Assembly: GCA_023627715.1 (NCBI GenBank)
Contig: JAMAHW010000024.1
Coordinates: forward strand, 372,001 to 436,000
Origin: Periconia sp. R9002
Lineage: Eukaryota; Ascomycota; Dothideomycetes; Pleosporales; Periconiaceae
Direction of reading: 5' to 3'
Length of the DNA stretch: 64,000 nt
The notes under the pieces were generated by a model. That model ran no database searches and was not told the origin of the DNA. It saw nothing but the letters and a program-made list of their open reading frames with translations. Of the stretch, positions 61,219 through 64,000 are shown one piece after another. The position numbers were made by a program, and so were the translations under genes. How positions within the stretch are numbered: position 1 is the first letter of the stretch; each line of letters starts with the position of its first letter.

Positions 61219-63130
61219 ATGAGTGGCCAAAAAACAGGTACGCTCTATTCATCTATCCCACTTCAAGTTTGTGGTATGCTAAAGGTCATGCCTTAGCCAT
61301 TCTCTCCGTCTATGACAAGACCGGACTGCTCGACCTGGCCAAAGGTCTCATTGATAACAATGTGCGCCTTCTGGCCTCGGGAGGCACTGCCAAAATGATT
61401 CGCCAGGCCAACTTCCCCGTGGACGATGTCTCCGCCATCACAAAAGCCCCCGAGATGCTCGGTGGCCGTGTCAAAACCCTCCACCCCGCCGTCCACGGTG
61501 GTATTCTTGCCCGCAACATTGAGTCTGACGATTCGGATCTATCCGCAAACAGCATCGATAAGATCGACTTCGTAGTCTGCAACCTATACCCCTTCTCCGA
61601 GACGGTGGCGCGTATCAATGTCACAATTCCCGAAGCGGTCGAGGAGATCGATATTGGTGGTGTGACTCTGCTCAGGGCCGCTGCAAAGAACCACTCTCGC
61701 GTCACCACCATCAGTGACCCCAGGGACTACCATGACTTCCTTGTCGAACTCAAGGAGCACAACGGCGAAGTTTCGGAAAAGAGCAGGCAGAAGTATGCCT
61801 TGAAGGCTTTCGAGCAGACTGCTGCCTATGACAGCGCCATCTCGGGTTTCTTCCGCAAGAAGTATGCCGGTGAGGGCGAGCAGCAGCTGCCTCTGCGCTA
61901 CGGTGCAAACCCTCATCAGAAACCCGCAACTGTTTTCATGTCAGAAGCTCAGTTGCCATTCAAGGTTCTGTGCGGCTCTCCTGGATATATCAACTTGCTC
62001 GACGCCCTGAATGCCTGGCCACTTGTTCAGGAACTCAGCAAAGCCCTCAACTACCCCGCGGCCGCCAGTTTCAAGCACGTGTCTCCCGCCGGTGCAGCCA
62101 TTGGAGCTCCCCTTAGTGAGGAGGAGAGGAAGGTCTACATGGTTGACGACATTGAGGGCATCGAGAACTCCGGTTTGGCGCAAGCATACGCACGAGCACG
62201 TGGAGCCGACCGCATGTCCAGTTTCGGCGACATGATTGCTCTTTCCCACGAAGTCGACCTCCCAACGGCCAAGATCATCAGCCGAGAAGTCTCGGACGGT
62301 GTCATTGCCCCCAAGTACTCGGATGAGGCCCTCGAGGTACTCAAGAAGAAGAAGGGTGGAAGATTCCTTGTTCTGCAGATGGACCCTGACTTTGTCCCAG
62401 CTGCCGAGGAGACGAGGACAGTTTTTGGAATCAACCTCCAGCAGCACCGCAACGACGCCAAGATAGTGCCGGCCGAGACGTTCAACACTGTTATTGTTCC
62501 CAAGAACTCCAGTCCCCTACCTGAGTCCGCTCTACGCGATCTGACCGTCGCTACTATTGCGCTCAAGTACACACAATCAAACAGTGTGTGCTACGCCCTC
62601 AATGGGCAAGTCATCGGCCTTGGTGCCGGCCAGCAGTGTAAGTCTCCACGCCTCACTCAAACACAAAACATCACACTGACAAAATCTCAGCCCGTATCCA
62701 CTGCACGCGCCTAGCCGGTGACAAAGCCGACAACTGGTGGATGCGCTTCCACGCCAAAACCCTCTCCCTCTCGTGGAAAAAGGGCACCAAGCGCCCCTCC
62801 AAGTCCAACGCCATCGACCTCCTCTGCAGCGGGCTCGTCCCGGATTCAGGCATCGAGCGCGAGGACTTCGAAGCCAACTTCGAGGAAGGCAAAGTCCCCG
62901 AGCCCTTCACGCCCCAGGAGCGCAAAGAGTGGCTGCAGAAGCTGCAAGGCGTGTGCTTGAGCTCGGATGCTTTCTTCCCCTTCATCGACAATGTGTTCCG
63001 CGCGGAGAGGAGCGGAGTCAAGTACTTGGCCGCGCCCACGGGGAGTCAGAACGATGGCGCCGTGTTTGAGACTGCGGAGAAGTTGGGGATTACGTTTGTT
63101 GAGCAGCATATCCGGTTGTTCCATCACTAG
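61219..63130 (+). CDS. ADE17: AICAR transformylase / IMP cyclohydrolase (PurH, Ade16/17)
   Basis: Catalyses the last two steps of de novo purine synthesis, AICAR to FAICAR to IMP, in the cytosol. Exons 61219-61237 (19 nt), 61297-62637, 62691-63130; 599 residues, the usual length. The N-terminal cyclohydrolase domain (about 1-195) starts [17 protein letters not shown] after the first intron is removed and shows [11 protein letters not shown] and [14 protein letters not shown]. The transformylase domain follows with [11 protein letters not shown], the Lys-His catalytic pair in SFKHVSPAG (about 264-265), and [25 protein letters not shown] completed across intron 2 (landmark only). The 19-nt first exon is small. 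Confidence 0.97.
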
Positions 63131-64000
63131 AGAGGTGCTGGGAGGCGTGCGGGGTGGGTTATCGAAAATAGGGTGTGTGGGATAGATATCTCTTTTTTAA
63201 GTCTTTTGTGGTTGATTCCGTTTTTCTCTTTTGGAAAACATAAAATATTGTGACTGTGGGAAAGAAAGGGCAAGATGAGCAAAACAAACGGCTATCATAA
63301 AAGCTTCTTTTTCTTACATATAAGCGAATGCGAGGGAATTCAGAGTAGAGTATGAAATCAACGACCACACAAAACCGGAGCTTTATATACGTGTATACAT
63401 ACGTACATACATACATATATTCCCAAGATGATGATGATGATGATGTGCATGTTTTCAAACGCGCGTTTTGTTTGGCCATTCCACAGACACGAGTACGTAC
63501 TCCATCTCTTACTCCCTTTCGTGCGTAACTGCATGTAAAAACAACATTCGAATTCAAACAGGATGAGAGATTCAACACACAGGAATTAATCCTTCATATC
63601 TCCCTTCCCTCCCTTCCCCCTGCCCACTCCCTTTCGATCTGACAAATCTTCAATTAAATCCCCTCAAAAAAAAACTTTTCAATTTTTTTTTGGGGGGGGG
63701 TGTTCTGTCTTGTACTGAGTAGCAATCAGTGGCAGTAGTTGATTGGTTAATTGCAAGCCTCAAGGGTGGAAATAGAGGTGGTAGATAGTAGCTGGTACTA
63801 GTAACTCTCCGAACCGAATACCTATGGAAAAATCCCACTCACAGTACATACTCAATCCTCAATCCTCAATCCTTAACAACAAAGAACCAACTACCAACAT
63901 TCATATAATCCTAGACACCTACCTCCTATCCCATAACCCTCATACTAATCAACATCACAACCGCCGTAAACACAACAGCACGTCAACATATTCCAGTAAT
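63131..64000. other. Downstream of ADE17 to window end
   Basis: 3' UTR of ADE17, a GAT microsatellite (63427-63445), a G9 run near 63690, and A/T- and C-rich sequence to the edge. A 139-codon minus frame at 63159-63578 has no family likeness and is not called. Confidence 0.5.
63427..63445. repeat. (GAT)n microsatellite
   Basis: Six GAT units plus a partial unit in the ADE17 downstream region. Confidence 0.85.

Overview
The window is chromosomal DNA of a filamentous ascomycete (Pezizomycotina, most likely a Dothideomycete such as a Pleosporales species). The grounds are dense single genes on both strands, short introns (mostly 47-115 bp, GT-AG) that restore conserved proteins when removed, pyrimidine-rich 5' leaders, an intron-bearing nuclear tRNA, and a fungal gene set (Sey1, RCF2, EMC7, 78-kDa complex I subunit, Ade16/17, a Nha1-type antiporter, delta-12 desaturase, PL1 pectate lyase). 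There are no operons, CRISPR arrays or intact transposons. I derived exon limits by reading splice sites by eye so that the frame and family motifs continue across each junction; no transcript data were used. The species call is inference.

Layout. 0-5 kb: SEY1 (3' end cut by the window edge) and a SLY41-like transporter, both minus. 5.5-8.6 kb: a large secreted alpha/beta-hydrolase. 9.2-14.3 kb: a PUF RNA-binding protein and the respiratory factor RCF2. 15.6-19.2 kb (minus): an unusual chromodomain protein with five CCCH zinc fingers, divergent from a Rab11/Ypt31 GTPase (19.8-20.8 kb). 21.7-23.4 kb (minus): an amino-acid/GABA-type permease, divergent from a 1,322-residue Myb-like/WD40/zinc-ribbon protein (24.6-28.7 kb). 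30.6-32.0 kb: the mitochondrial ADP/ATP carrier. 33.0-33.7 kb: a low-complexity hypothetical protein.

33.7-43.4 kb is gene-poor and accessory-looking. It holds one PL1 pectate lyase, one GT8-like glycosyltransferase, one small secreted HExxH protein, one copy of a roughly 85-bp dispersed repeat (the other copy is near 32.5 kb), and a degenerate, roughly 400-bp MITE-like element with terminal inverted repeats. A tRNA-Ala(UGC) gene closes this block. 43.8-63.1 kb returns to a housekeeping pattern: EMC7, an FMN-dependent hydroxy-acid oxidase divergent from a RidA-family deaminase, the 78-kDa complex I subunit, delta-12 desaturase, a Na+/H+ antiporter, a Nudix hydrolase with a hydrophobic C-terminus, and AICAR transformylase/IMP cyclohydrolase.

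Functional links are thin, as usual in fungi. RCF2, the ADP/ATP carrier and the complex I subunit all serve oxidative phosphorylation. The oxidase/RidA pair may share a promoter and both yield 2-oxo acids. The chromodomain-CCCH protein and the Myb-WD40 protein could both act in chromatin. The least explained items are the chromodomain-CCCH5 protein, the Myb-WD40-zinc protein, the large secreted hydrolase and the repeats of the gene-poor block.
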